A program made the position numbers and the translations under genes. Positions 1-5,059 of a stretch of 6,531 bases of DNA are shown here, one piece after another. Numbering within the stretch: the stretch's first letter is position 1; the number at the start of each line of letters is the position of its first letter. Source of the DNA: Bdellovibrionales bacterium (lineage in GTDB: Bacteria > Bdellovibrionota > Bdellovibrionia > Bdellovibrionales > UBA1609); assembly GCA_026713205.1 (NCBI GenBank), contig JAPOOY010000287.1, positions 1 through 6,531 on the forward strand, in the 5' to 3' direction. The notes beneath the pieces are model-generated. The model did no database searches. It saw only the letters and a list, made by a program, of their open reading frames with translations, and was not told the origin of the DNA.

Positions 1-1
1 G

Positions 2-157
2 GAAATTTTTCGCGGATATTTAGCTGTTATTTTTGAAACTCAGGGTCGGTATCAGTTAGCTATTGAAGAGTTAAAAAAAATATCCTCCCCTTCTGCAGCG
101 GAAAAAATTGAAGCGCTCACCCGCCGTTTGGCCCGTCGGCCTAAAGGGGCTTTATGA
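2..157 (+). CDS. 3' end of a probable TPR-repeat protein (5'-truncated by window edge)
   Basis: An open frame runs from the window edge to a TGA at 155-157, giving 51 C-terminal residues. The stretch RGYLAVIFETQGRYQLAIEELKK has the helix-turn-helix spacing and small/aromatic pattern (G-Y-A...G-Y-A-E) of a tetratricopeptide repeat. It is followed by a short helix and a basic tail (TRRLARRPKGAL). TPR units are protein-protein interaction scaffolds; the partner and any upstream domains are outside the window, so no specific role can be given. The gene lies upstream of, and points the same way as, the AtpI-like gene, but 250 bp separate them. The TPR call rests on one repeat only. Confidence 0.55.
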   Translation, partial: EIFRGYLAVIFETQGRYQLAIEELKKISSPSAAEKIEALTRRLARRPKGAL

Positions 158-407
158 AGATATGCGGATCAAAATTGAAAATTCCTTCAGCTAAATCTGA
201 AATAAAGGCGAAGGCTATTTTTAGAAAAAAGCTTTATTATGTTATTTTCTCATTACAAAATGGATGAGTGAAAGGGGAGCTGTTTTTTTTGAGGCCAGAT
301 CCACGGCCTTTTTTAAAAAGCCGTAAAGCTGTGCCTGAAAAATTGTCCCATGGTTTTCAGTTTCCAAAGTGACCGGAAGCGGTTGCGGATATAATATCCA
401 GGTATCA
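158..407. other. Intergenic spacer with an imperfect A/T-rich hairpin
   Basis: No convincing gene is visible. An imperfect inverted repeat, ACGGC...GCCGT around a T6A5 core, lies at 303-324 with one C/A mismatch. It could be a weak transcription stop or simply low-complexity sequence. A 37-codon frame begins at the ATGA overlapping the TPR stop (154-267), but it has no recognisable content. Confidence 0.3.
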
Positions 408-578
408 ATGAAAAAAATTCTCATTCTGGCAACGGAACTCTTAGGGTATATTGCAGTGGCTTTTATAGTGGGGTCTTGGCTGGATTCCCGATTTGCTTTG
501 GAGGGGAAGGGAACTTTGGCTTTAGTGATCTTTATGTATGCTATATGGTTTTTTCATTTATATAAGTTGTATCGTTAG
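408..578 (+). CDS. Small two-helix membrane protein, AtpI/ATP-synthase-gene-1-like
   Basis: This 56-residue protein has two hydrophobic helices, at about residues 3-21 (ILILATELLGYIAVAFIVG) and 35-50 (LALVIFMYAIWFFHLY). They are separated by a short loop containing WLDSRF and followed by a basic end (KLYR). That layout (glycine-containing first helix, a W/LD-R loop, a second helix ending in LYxLYR) resembles the AtpI / F0F1 'ATPase gene 1' family, small inner-membrane proteins associated with ATP-synthase c-ring assembly or Mg2+ uptake. I chose the ATG at 408; a GTG at 369 would add 13 unconvincing residues. The ribosome-binding site is weak (AGG at 400-402). No other atp gene is in view. The gene is convergent with bactofilin and their stop codons overlap within TTAG at 575-578. 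The family assignment is moderate. Confidence 0.5.
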   Translation: MKKILILATELLGYIAVAFIVGSWLDSRFALEGKGTLALVIFMYAIWFFHLYKLYR

Positions 579-928
579 GAGGGGGTCATTTTTTTTGAGG
601 AGCCTTCAAAGGTAACCCCTTCCTTAATGGAGAGGGAGGGAGTGGTTACTTCTCCCTTAAAGTGAGCGGGAGGCTCCATGAGCACACTGCGACTGGCGGT
701 GATTTGACCTATAAGCTTCCCTAAAACAACCAGATGATTCACTTCAATGCTGGCCTCTACGGTAGCGGTGGAATCAATAATGAGAGTGCCTTGACCCTGA
801 ATATGCCCCTGAAATTTTCCGCCGATACGGGCCGTCCCCTGAAAACGCATTTCCCCATCAAAAGAGGAGCCTTCCTCTAAAAGAGCCTGTATGGGCTCAT
901 CATTTAAAAGTGCGAGGTTTTTTGACAT
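575..928 (-). CDS. Bactofilin family cytoskeletal protein
   Basis: A 117-residue protein. After a short unstructured N-terminus it runs through regularly spaced beta-helix turns: LLEEGSSFDGEMRFQGTARIGGKF, then G-T-L-I-I-D-S-T-A-T-V-E-A, then V-V-L-G-K-L-I-G-Q-I. It closes with the diagnostic segment PPAHFKGEV-TPSLSIKEGVTFEG. Bactofilins (DUF583) polymerise without nucleotide into filaments used in cell-shape control, polar organisation and, in Myxococcus, placement of the ParAB machinery. The start ATG (926-928) lies inside the 3' end of parB, a 25-bp overlap, so the two are translationally coupled. Length is typical for a minimal bactofilin (about 110-140 residues). Its place directly behind parAB fits a role in anchoring the partition apparatus; that link is inference. 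Confidence 0.9.
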   Translation of the reverse strand: MSKNLALLNDEPIQALLEEGSSFDGEMRFQGTARIGGKFQGHIQGQGTLIIDSTATVEASIEVNHLVVLGKLIGQITASRSVLMEPPAHFKGEVTTPSLSIKEGVTFEGSSKKMTPS

Positions 929-1758
929 AGTTTTTCCACGAGTTTTTTAAGCTCGTCCTCTGATTTGAAGTGAAAGGAGATTTGCCCCTTTCCTTTTTTA
1001 AAATTCAGATGAATCCGGTGGGAAAAGCGTTTTTCCAGACGGGAAACCAAGCCTTTCGTCCAGGAAGGAAGGGGTGATTTAGGTTGTTTTTCAGTTGGCG
1101 CCAGATTTTTACGAAGCTCTTTGACTGTCCATTGGTTTTGGAGGCATTTTTCCGCCAGCCTTTTTTGTTCTTTTTCGGATTTCACCCGCAAAAGTTCTTT
1201 GGCCAGGCCCATGGAAAGCCGACCTTCCGCCACCCAGGTTTGGATAGAGGGGGCCAGTTTTAAAAGACGGAGAGTATTGACCAGAGAAGGGCGGGATTTT
1301 CCTAAAATGTCAGAAAGCTCCTGTTGGCTTAAGTGATGGCTCTTTAAAAGCATTAAGTAAGCTTTGGCTTCTTCCAAGGGGTTTAAATTTTCCCTTTGTA
1401 AATTTTCCAAAAGAGTCCAGAAGTGGTCCTCTCCGCTTTTGGGGGTTTTTAAAAGGGCGGGAATTTTGTGCAGCCCGGCCAGCCCGGCGGCTCGCCAGCG
1501 CCTTTCCCCGGCGATGATTTCGTAGTTTGTTCCGTTGGATTTGACTAAAATGGGTTGAAGAACCCCATGTTTTTTGATGGAAGTTGCCAATTCTTCAAGG
1601 GCCTTTTCTTCAAAATGTTTGCGAGGCTGATTTTTTGCCGGAATGATTTTTTCTATATCCAAGGACAAAACCTTTTCCCCCTTTTGGGAGATAGGGCCAA
1701 GGAGGGATTCCAGCCCCTGTCCTAAGCGATCATTTTTTTCTAAATTCTGAAATTCCAT
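904..1758 (-). CDS. parB: Chromosome-partitioning protein ParB (Spo0J/Noc family)
   Basis: A 284-residue protein with full ParB architecture. The N-terminal ParB/sulfiredoxin-like CTPase domain spans about residues 33-105 and contains NQPRKHF (43-49) and the CTP-binding motif GERRWRAA (84-91). ENLQRENLNPLEEA (118-131) follows, then a helix-turn-helix DNA-binding segment at about 132-170 (HLSQQELSDILGKSRPSLVN) and a basic C-terminal dimerisation region. ParB loads at parS, uses CTP to slide and spread as a clamp, recruits SMC and stimulates ParA. The start ATG at 1756-1758 is preceded by GAGG on the minus strand with suitable spacing. The gene is 39 bp downstream of parA and overlaps bactofilin. 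Its likely binding sites are the three parS-like 16-mers at 2633, 2912 and 2964. Confidence 0.95.
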   Translation of the reverse strand: MEFQNLEKNDRLGQGLESLLGPISQKGEKVLSLDIEKIIPAKNQPRKHFEEKALEELATSIKKHGVLQPILVKSNGTNYEIIAGERRWRAAGLAGLHKIPALLKTPKSGEDHFWTLLENLQRENLNPLEEAKAYLMLLKSHHLSQQELSDILGKSRPSLVNTLRLLKLAPSIQTWVAEGRLSMGLAKELLRVKSEKEQKRLAEKCLQNQWTVKELRKNLAPTEKQPKSPLPSWTKGLVSRLEKRFSHRIHLNFKKGKGQISFHFKSEDELKKLVEKLCQKTSHF

Positions 1759-1797
1759 TAAATATCCTCATAAATCTGCTTAAAAGCGGATTTAAAG

Positions 1798-2577
1798 TCA
1801 AGAAGGTGAAGCCTCTGCGGGAGGAGGGGAAGTCTCAAATTCGGAGGAAAGATCAAAATATTTTCGGGCGCCGGTAGAATGGGGATCGTACTGAAAAATG
1901 GATTTTTTAAACCCGGGAGCTTCACTCAGACGCACATTGCGGGGGATGAGGGTTTTAAAAACCTTTTCCTCAAAGTGTTTTCTCACCTCTTCAGCCACCT
2001 GATGGGAAAGCCTGTTTCGGGAATCAAATAAAGTCAGAAGGATGCCGCGAAGTTTTAATGGGGGGTTAAGATTCTCCCTCACGCGTTGAATGGTTTCTAT
2101 GAGCTGACTAAGCCCTTCCAAAGCGTAGTATTCGCATTGAAGGGGAACAATAAACTCATGGGAGGCTGCTAAAACATTGATTGTCAGAGGCCCCAGGGAA
2201 GGAGGGCAGTCTATGAAGATGTAATCAAACTCCTTTTCCAGGGGTTGGAGGCGCTTTTTAAGCAAAAACTCCCACTTCGGAAGGCTTAAAAACTCCACAG
2301 CTGCCGCCGCCAGATGACTATTGCTGGAGAGGAGAAAGAGATTTTCCATATTAGTGGTTTGCAGGGCTTTGGAAATATCCTGATTTTGACATAAAACCTG
2401 GTAAATAGTGGGAGATTGAGGGTTTGAGCTTAGTGCGGAAGAGGCATTGGCTTGAGGATCCATATCAATGAGCAGGACTTTTTTGTTCCTTAAAGCGAGT
2501 GCGGTGGCCAAATTAACGGAAGTGGTGGTCTTCCCCACGCCGCCTTTTTGATTAACCAAACTGATAATGTGACCCAT
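1798..2577 (-). CDS. parA: Chromosome-partitioning ATPase ParA (Soj/MinD family)
   Basis: A 259-residue protein of the short, chromosomal Soj type, lacking the N-terminal HTH of plasmid type-Ia ParA. It has the deviant Walker A motif KGGVGKTTTS (11-20) with the signature lysine K11, switch I DMDPQANASS (38-47) with catalytic-type D40, and Walker B FIDCPPSLG (121-129). The C-terminal part includes LRGILLTLFDSRNRLS and the RNVRLSEAPGF segment typical of Soj proteins. ATP-bound dimers bind DNA non-specifically, and ParB-stimulated hydrolysis drives movement of the origin region. The gene is first in a parA-parB-bactofilin operon. A parS-like site ends 55 bp before its start codon, so ParB-mediated autoregulation is possible (inference). 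The start ATG at 2575-2577 has a weak upstream AAGGG. Confidence 0.95.
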   Translation of the reverse strand: MGHIISLVNQKGGVGKTTTSVNLATALALRNKKVLLIDMDPQANASSALSSNPQSPTIYQVLCQNQDISKALQTTNMENLFLLSSNSHLAAAAVEFLSLPKWEFLLKKRLQPLEKEFDYIFIDCPPSLGPLTINVLAASHEFIVPLQCEYYALEGLSQLIETIQRVRENLNPPLKLRGILLTLFDSRNRLSHQVAEEVRKHFEEKVFKTLIPRNVRLSEAPGFKKSIFQYDPHSTGARKYFDLSSEFETSPPPAEASPS

Positions 2578-2632
2578 GGAAAAGCCCTTTTGAACACCTT
2601 AATTCCTCTGTGGAGGTTTGTCTATGGGAGAG

Positions 2633-2648
2633 TGTTCTACATAGAACA
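2633..2648. promoter_or_regulatory. parS-like site 1
   Basis: TGTTCTACATAGAACA is a near-perfect palindrome with 7-bp arms TGTTCTA/TAGAACA around a CA centre. It differs from the Myxococcus-type parS (TGTTCCACGTGGAACA) at three of 16 positions. It sits 55 bp upstream of the parA start. With the downstream CCCT it shares a 20-bp identity with site 2. Confidence 0.8.
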
Positions 2649-2719
2649 CCCTGCTATGAAAAGGATGATTTTAATGCCGATCGGGATTGAATTTCCGGTT
2701 TTTATTTAAGAGACATAAG

Positions 2720-2840
2720 CCCTTTATAACAGTCTATAGGGGTCAAAAATGAGTTCGGCTTTGACACAGATGCGGCTGAAAGTCGCTCTGTGGCAAAACG
2801 CATGTTTGAATTTTTGACCCCTATAGACTGTTATAAAGGG
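2720..2840. repeat. 121-bp palindromic element with perfect 31-bp inverted arms
   Basis: The left arm (2720-2750) and right arm (2810-2840) are exact reverse complements over 31 bp, beginning CCCTTTATAACAGTCTATAG. The 59-bp interior holds a second stem, TTTG-a-CACAGA (2760-2770) with TCTGTG-g-CAAA (2787-2797), one mismatch, then GCG/CGC around a 9-nt loop. There is no coding capacity and no obvious target-site duplication. Candidates are a MITE-like non-autonomous element, a cruciform-forming regulatory or origin-associated site, or a large RNA hairpin. The sequence proves only the symmetry. Confidence 0.9.
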
Positions 2841-2911
2841 TGTCGGTATTTTTTATTATGAAGAACCGGAAAATTTCAAGCCGGAGGAATGTAACTGTTC
2901 ATAAGCCCAAA

Positions 2912-2927
2912 TGTTCTACATAGAACA
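2912..2927. promoter_or_regulatory. parS-like site 2
   Basis: An exact copy of the TGTTCTACATAGAACA site, followed by CCCT as at site 1. Its centre is 139.5 bp from the centre of the 121-bp palindrome, the same distance as site 1 on the other side. Confidence 0.8.
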
Positions 2928-2963
2928 CCCTCCCGCTGCTTCCGCCCCCCTTTTTTTTCAAAA

Positions 2964-2979
2964 TGTTCTACATAGAACA
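2964..2979. promoter_or_regulatory. parS-like site 3
   Basis: A third exact copy of TGTTCTACATAGAACA. It lies 52 bp (about five helical turns) from site 2, so ParB clamps loaded at both sites would sit on the same face of the helix. Confidence 0.8.
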
Positions 2980-3294
2980 TTCCACCCTTTTTGGGATTAC
3001 AAAGGTTTCGGTTTATTGCAATAATGCGGCTTTTCGCCTGAGGCGGGGGATGAAAAGCCCTGTGGAATGCGGGAGATTCAGGAATCAGTCTCTGGTTGAA
3101 ATGGGTCAGGAACACAGGAAAAATTTACAATATTTTTTAAGTTTGTGTAAAAATTTCCGCTTTTATGAGATTTGTGGGGAATAAATTAAAAAAATCTTTC
3201 AAAGGCTGCTGTCTTTTGGTAAGAAGTGGGAGTGCCTGAGAGCTGAAGTGGGAAGTTCAGGTTTCGGTTGATAGGAGTTTATAAAAAAACAAAA

Positions 3295-3300
3295 AGGAGG
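3295..3300 (+). promoter_or_regulatory. Strong ribosome-binding site (AGGAGG) of the DGR target gene
   Basis: AGGAGG ends 5 nt before the ATG at 3306, which is ideal spacing. It is only 2 nt from an in-frame GTG at 3303. This makes 3306 the better start. Confidence 0.8.
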
Positions 3301-3305
3301 AAGTG

Positions 3306-4175
3306 ATGAGAGCAGTTTTTTTAGGGTTGTTTTGTCTGGGTTTTCTGGGTCCTATGGCTTGGGGCCATCACCCTGAGGGGGAGCCGCTAACAGGAGATTT
3401 TAAGAGTTTTAAGATAGAGGATTTGGGATTTTCCTTTCAGGAGATTCCAGCCGGGAGTTTTACGATGGGGAGTCCGGCGGATGAGAAAGACAGAGATGAA
3501 GATGAGGAGCAGGTGGAAGTTACAATCAGCAAGCCCTTTGAGATGATGGCGACAGAGGTGACACAGGAGCAATACTTTTTAGTTACGGGTGAGGCTCCGT
3601 TTCATTTTAGCAAACCTAAGGATTGTGAGAATTGGGATAAGGTAAGAAAGATATGTCCTAACCATCCTGCGGAGAATGTTTCGTGGTATGAGGCTAAAGA
3701 GTTTATAAAGGAATTGAATGCCTCTGCGGGGATTATGGATTGCAAAGGGATTCCTGAAGATCCAAGAGGTTGCTATCGTCTGCCCACAGAGGCGGAGTGG
3801 GAGTGGGCCGCGAGAGCGGGAACAAAGACGGCATATTTTCATGGTGATGATCCGGATCCGGCTCAATTAGGCAGGTATGCTGTATATAATGATAATTCAG
3901 GTGGCGGGACGCATGAAGTTACAACGGGATGGCATAATCCGAATAAGCTTCATGGGATATATGGAAATGTATGGGAGTGGGTTGAGGATTCTTACAAGGT
4001 GAAATTGGCAGGAGGTGAGGATCCTTTAAATAGAGAGAGCGAGTGTAGGTTCAGTGAAGAATGCCGTGTTCTTCGTGGCGGTAGTTGGGCCTCAGTGCGC
4101 AGGGCTTGCAGTCGGCTAATCGCTTCAGGCTCGATCCTGGGAGCGGGAACTCCGATGTTGGGTTCCGCCTCGTGA
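3306..4175 (+). CDS. DGR target: secreted FGE-sulfatase/C-type-lectin-fold protein, frameshifted within VR
   Basis: As read, 289 residues. Residues 1-20 form a signal peptide (MRAVFLGLFCLGFLGPMAWG). The formylglycine-generating-enzyme-like fold follows: IPAGSFTMGS (47-56), EVTQEQY (84-90), PAENVSWYEA (121-130), RLPTEAEWEWAARAGT (158-173), GNVWEWV (220-226) and RVLRGGSW (254-261). Cysteine pairs fit an exported protein. This fold is a common DGR display scaffold, in which C-terminal loops vary to bind different ligands. The VR covers the last 39 codons. After W261 the natural frame is lost: VR is one base shorter than TR, giving ASVRRACSRL... and a stop at 4173-4175. Restoring one base near 4092 gives SAQGLQSANRFRLDPGSG followed by NSDVGFRLVRTL and a stop at 4184-4186 (293 residues), the expected family ending. 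The ligand is unknown; no FGE catalytic activity should be assumed. Confidence 0.9.
   Translation: MRAVFLGLFCLGFLGPMAWGHHPEGEPLTGDFKSFKIEDLGFSFQEIPAGSFTMGSPADEKDRDEDEEQVEVTISKPFEMMATEVTQEQYFLVTGEAPFHFSKPKDCENWDKVRKICPNHPAENVSWYEAKEFIKELNASAGIMDCKGIPEDPRGCYRLPTEAEWEWAARAGTKTAYFHGDDPDPAQLGRYAVYNDNSGGGTHEVTTGWHNPNKLHGIYGNVWEWVEDSYKVKLAGGEDPLNRESECRFSEECRVLRGGSWASVRRACSRLIASGSILGAGTPMLGSAS
4062..4175 (+). repeat. DGR variable repeat (VR), 114 bp
   Basis: Aligns with TR 6414-6528 over 115 columns with one gap and 17 substitutions. Sixteen substitutions fall at TR adenines (8 A to G, 5 A to T, 3 A to C), one is TR G6463 versus VR A4110, and one adenine is deleted. The first 27 bp, up to GGTAGTTGG, and the last 19 bp, from GTTGGG to GTGA, are identical. 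The latter is an adenine-free, GC-rich end that matches an initiation-of-mutagenic-homing (IMH) site. Nine of the 11 AAC/AAT codons are changed. This is the 3' end of the FGE-fold gene. Confidence 0.96.
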
Positions 4176-4218
4176 GGACGCTGTAATCCTGAGCCCTTGG
4201 TCCTCTGATTCCCTGGCA

Positions 4219-4262
4219 AGCCAGTGAGCAGGCGAAAGCGATAGCTCGCCCGCTCACTGGCT
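4219..4262 (+). repeat. Hairpin/cruciform just downstream of VR
   Basis: AGCCAGTGAGC (4219-4229) pairs perfectly with GCTCACTGGCT (4252-4262). After an A/C mismatch, GGCGA (4231-4235) pairs with TCGCC (4246-4250), leaving a 10-nt loop. DGRs commonly carry an inverted repeat shortly after VR; in the Bordetella phage BPP-1 element it promotes target recognition and retrohoming. This one has a longer stem and lies 43 bp from the VR end, further than the few base pairs known for BPP-1. Confidence 0.8.
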
Positions 4263-4286
4263 CCACGATCTTAGCTTCGCTTTTTT
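4238..4286 (+). terminator. Possible Rho-independent terminator overlapping the VR hairpin
   Basis: GCGA-t-AGCT (4238-4246) can pair with AGCTTCGC (4273-4280), an 8-bp stem with one bulged T, directly followed by six T's (4281-4286). It would end the target-gene transcript before the HRDC gene. Its left arm lies inside the loop and right stem of the hairpin at 4219-4262, so the two folds are mutually exclusive. The 26-nt loop makes it a weak candidate. Confidence 0.35.
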
Positions 4287-4558
4287 GTATTTGTGTCCGG
4301 TTTAAAGAGTTCTGTTTTTTTAGAGGATTTAAGAAATTCAGCTCTGTTCTTTCAGTGTATGAGAATGAATGGGTTTCATTAAAAAAGAGGTTTAAGAACC
4401 TAAAAGCGCTCAGGAGAATACAGTGGTTAAGGGAGAGGGGCGCCCCCCTATCCCGTTGTTATGAAACAGTAAATAAAGCTCGTCATTTAGGTTTAAAAAG
4501 CTGTTTTACAGCTTATAAGTTGAGCGAAAGCGGTTTTAAAATCAAGCGAGAGGGGCCT
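4263..4558 (+). other. Spacer between target gene and HRDC gene, with two compact hairpins
   Basis: There is no independent gene. A GC-rich hairpin at 4431-4454 (GGGAGAGGGG / CCCCCCTATCCC with one mismatch and a CGCC loop) stands out in AT-rich surroundings. A perfect 7-bp stem with a 3-nt loop, AAGCTGT-TTT-ACAGCTT, lies at 4498-4514. The frame of the downstream HRDC gene stays open across this region, with a GTG at 4355 that could add 68 residues. That start has no good ribosome-binding site, so I read the stretch as a leader. Confidence 0.45.
4548..4555 (+). promoter_or_regulatory. Ribosome-binding site deciding the HRDC gene start
   Basis: GAGAGGGG lies just upstream of the ATG at 4559, with the GAGG core 5 nt away. 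It favours this ATG over the GTG at 4355. Confidence 0.65.
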
Positions 4559-5059
4559 ATGATACAGGTGAAAGTTTGGACATTGCCTTTTAATTCTCAA
4601 ATCGGGATTTTTGATGATGAAGAATTTAATAATTTTGTAAAAGATAAAGAGCTTGTTTCGGTGAATGACTATCTTTTTCAAAAGGATGGCGTTCCCTATC
4701 TTACACTTGTTGTAAAATATAAACCTCTGTCTTTAATTCCGAATGAGACAACTGCGGTCAATAAAAAAGAGGAATGGAGAGAGCTTTTAGATGAGACCTC
4801 TATGCCCTTGTTTAACACTCTTAGACAGTGGAGAAATGAAAAAAGCAGGAAAGAAGGTGTGCCTCCCTATATCATTTTAAACAATAAACAGCTTGCAGAA
4901 GTTTGTAAGAGAAGACCTCAATCTCAATATGAGCTTATGAAAGTGGGAGGAATTGGGAAGGCAAAAGTAGAGAGGTATGGAGGGGATATTTTAAAGCTGA
5001 CTTCCTGTTTAAAATCAAAGGAAAAGACAGATGAACAGCCTGCACAAACCTCCCCATAA
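4559..5059 (+). CDS. DGR-associated HRDC-domain accessory protein
   Basis: 166 residues from the ATG at 4559. Residues 1-55 (MIQVKVWTLPFN... FDDEEFNNFVKDKELVSVNDYLF...GVPYLTLVVKYKP) form a small alpha/beta N-terminal domain. Residues about 74-150 form an HRDC domain: MPLFNTLRQWRNEKSRKEGVPPYIILNNKQLAEV, then RRPQSQYELMKVGGIGKAKVERYGG, the layout seen at the C-terminus of RecQ helicases and RNase D. HRDC domains bind nucleic acid, and stand-alone HRDC proteins are a known accessory in a subset of DGRs, with unproven function. A role in presenting the template RNA, or in handling the VR hairpin or cDNA, is inference. The gene's end overlaps the avd-like gene by 29 bp. A GTG start at 4355 would give 234 residues, but it lacks a ribosome-binding site and the N-terminal motif starts naturally at 4559. 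Confidence 0.85.
   Translation: MIQVKVWTLPFNSQIGIFDDEEFNNFVKDKELVSVNDYLFQKDGVPYLTLVVKYKPLSLIPNETTAVNKKEEWRELLDETSMPLFNTLRQWRNEKSRKEGVPPYIILNNKQLAEVCKRRPQSQYELMKVGGIGKAKVERYGGDILKLTSCLKSKEKTDEQPAQTSP

Larger units (their letters stand above)
2578..3305. other. Gene-free parS/palindrome region between parA and the DGR target gene
   Basis: About 730 bp without a credible gene. It contains three parS-like sites, the 121-bp palindromic element, and a C6T8 tract at 2945-2958. An AT-rich stretch runs at about 3118-3200. Near the DGR target start there is a 9-bp direct repeat, GAAGTGGGA, at 3223-3231 and 3245-3253. The region must hold the divergent promoters for parA and the DGR target gene, but I see no confident -35/-10 pair for either and no clear consensus DnaA-box cluster. 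Open frames across 2876-3184 are produced by the parS sites themselves (MFYVEH/MFYIEH) and are not credible proteins. Confidence 0.7.

Noticed and set aside
154..267. 37-codon + strand frame starting in an ATGA overlap with the TPR gene stop
   Set aside because: The coupling is attractive, but the peptide is short, lysine-rich and without recognisable motifs. It is probably chance in AT-rich DNA.
242..424. 60-residue minus-strand frame between the TPR and AtpI-like genes
   Set aside because: It overlaps the better-supported AtpI-like start, has no family features and no clear ribosome-binding site.
2633..2979. Three spaced 16-bp repeats as a CRISPR array
   Set aside because: Spacing is uneven (279 and 52 bp), the repeat is a short palindrome, and parAB lies next door. 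parS is the better reading.
2876..3184. Overlapping small frames beginning MFYVEH/MFYIEH
   Set aside because: They arise from the repeated parS-like sequence, which lacks stops in those frames. The remainder has no protein-like pattern.
3118..3200. AT-rich stretch as a replication-origin unwinding element
   Set aside because: No consensus DnaA boxes could be found beside it, so an origin call is not supported despite the parAB context.
3256..3285. Possible promoter TTCAGG - 18 bp - TATAAA before the target gene
   Set aside because: The -35 match is poor and the implied start would fall almost on the ribosome-binding site, leaving no usable leader.
3992..4266. Minus-strand frames across the VR region
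   Set aside because: Shadows of the target gene and VR; VR/TR conservation and mutation pattern explain this sequence on the + strand.
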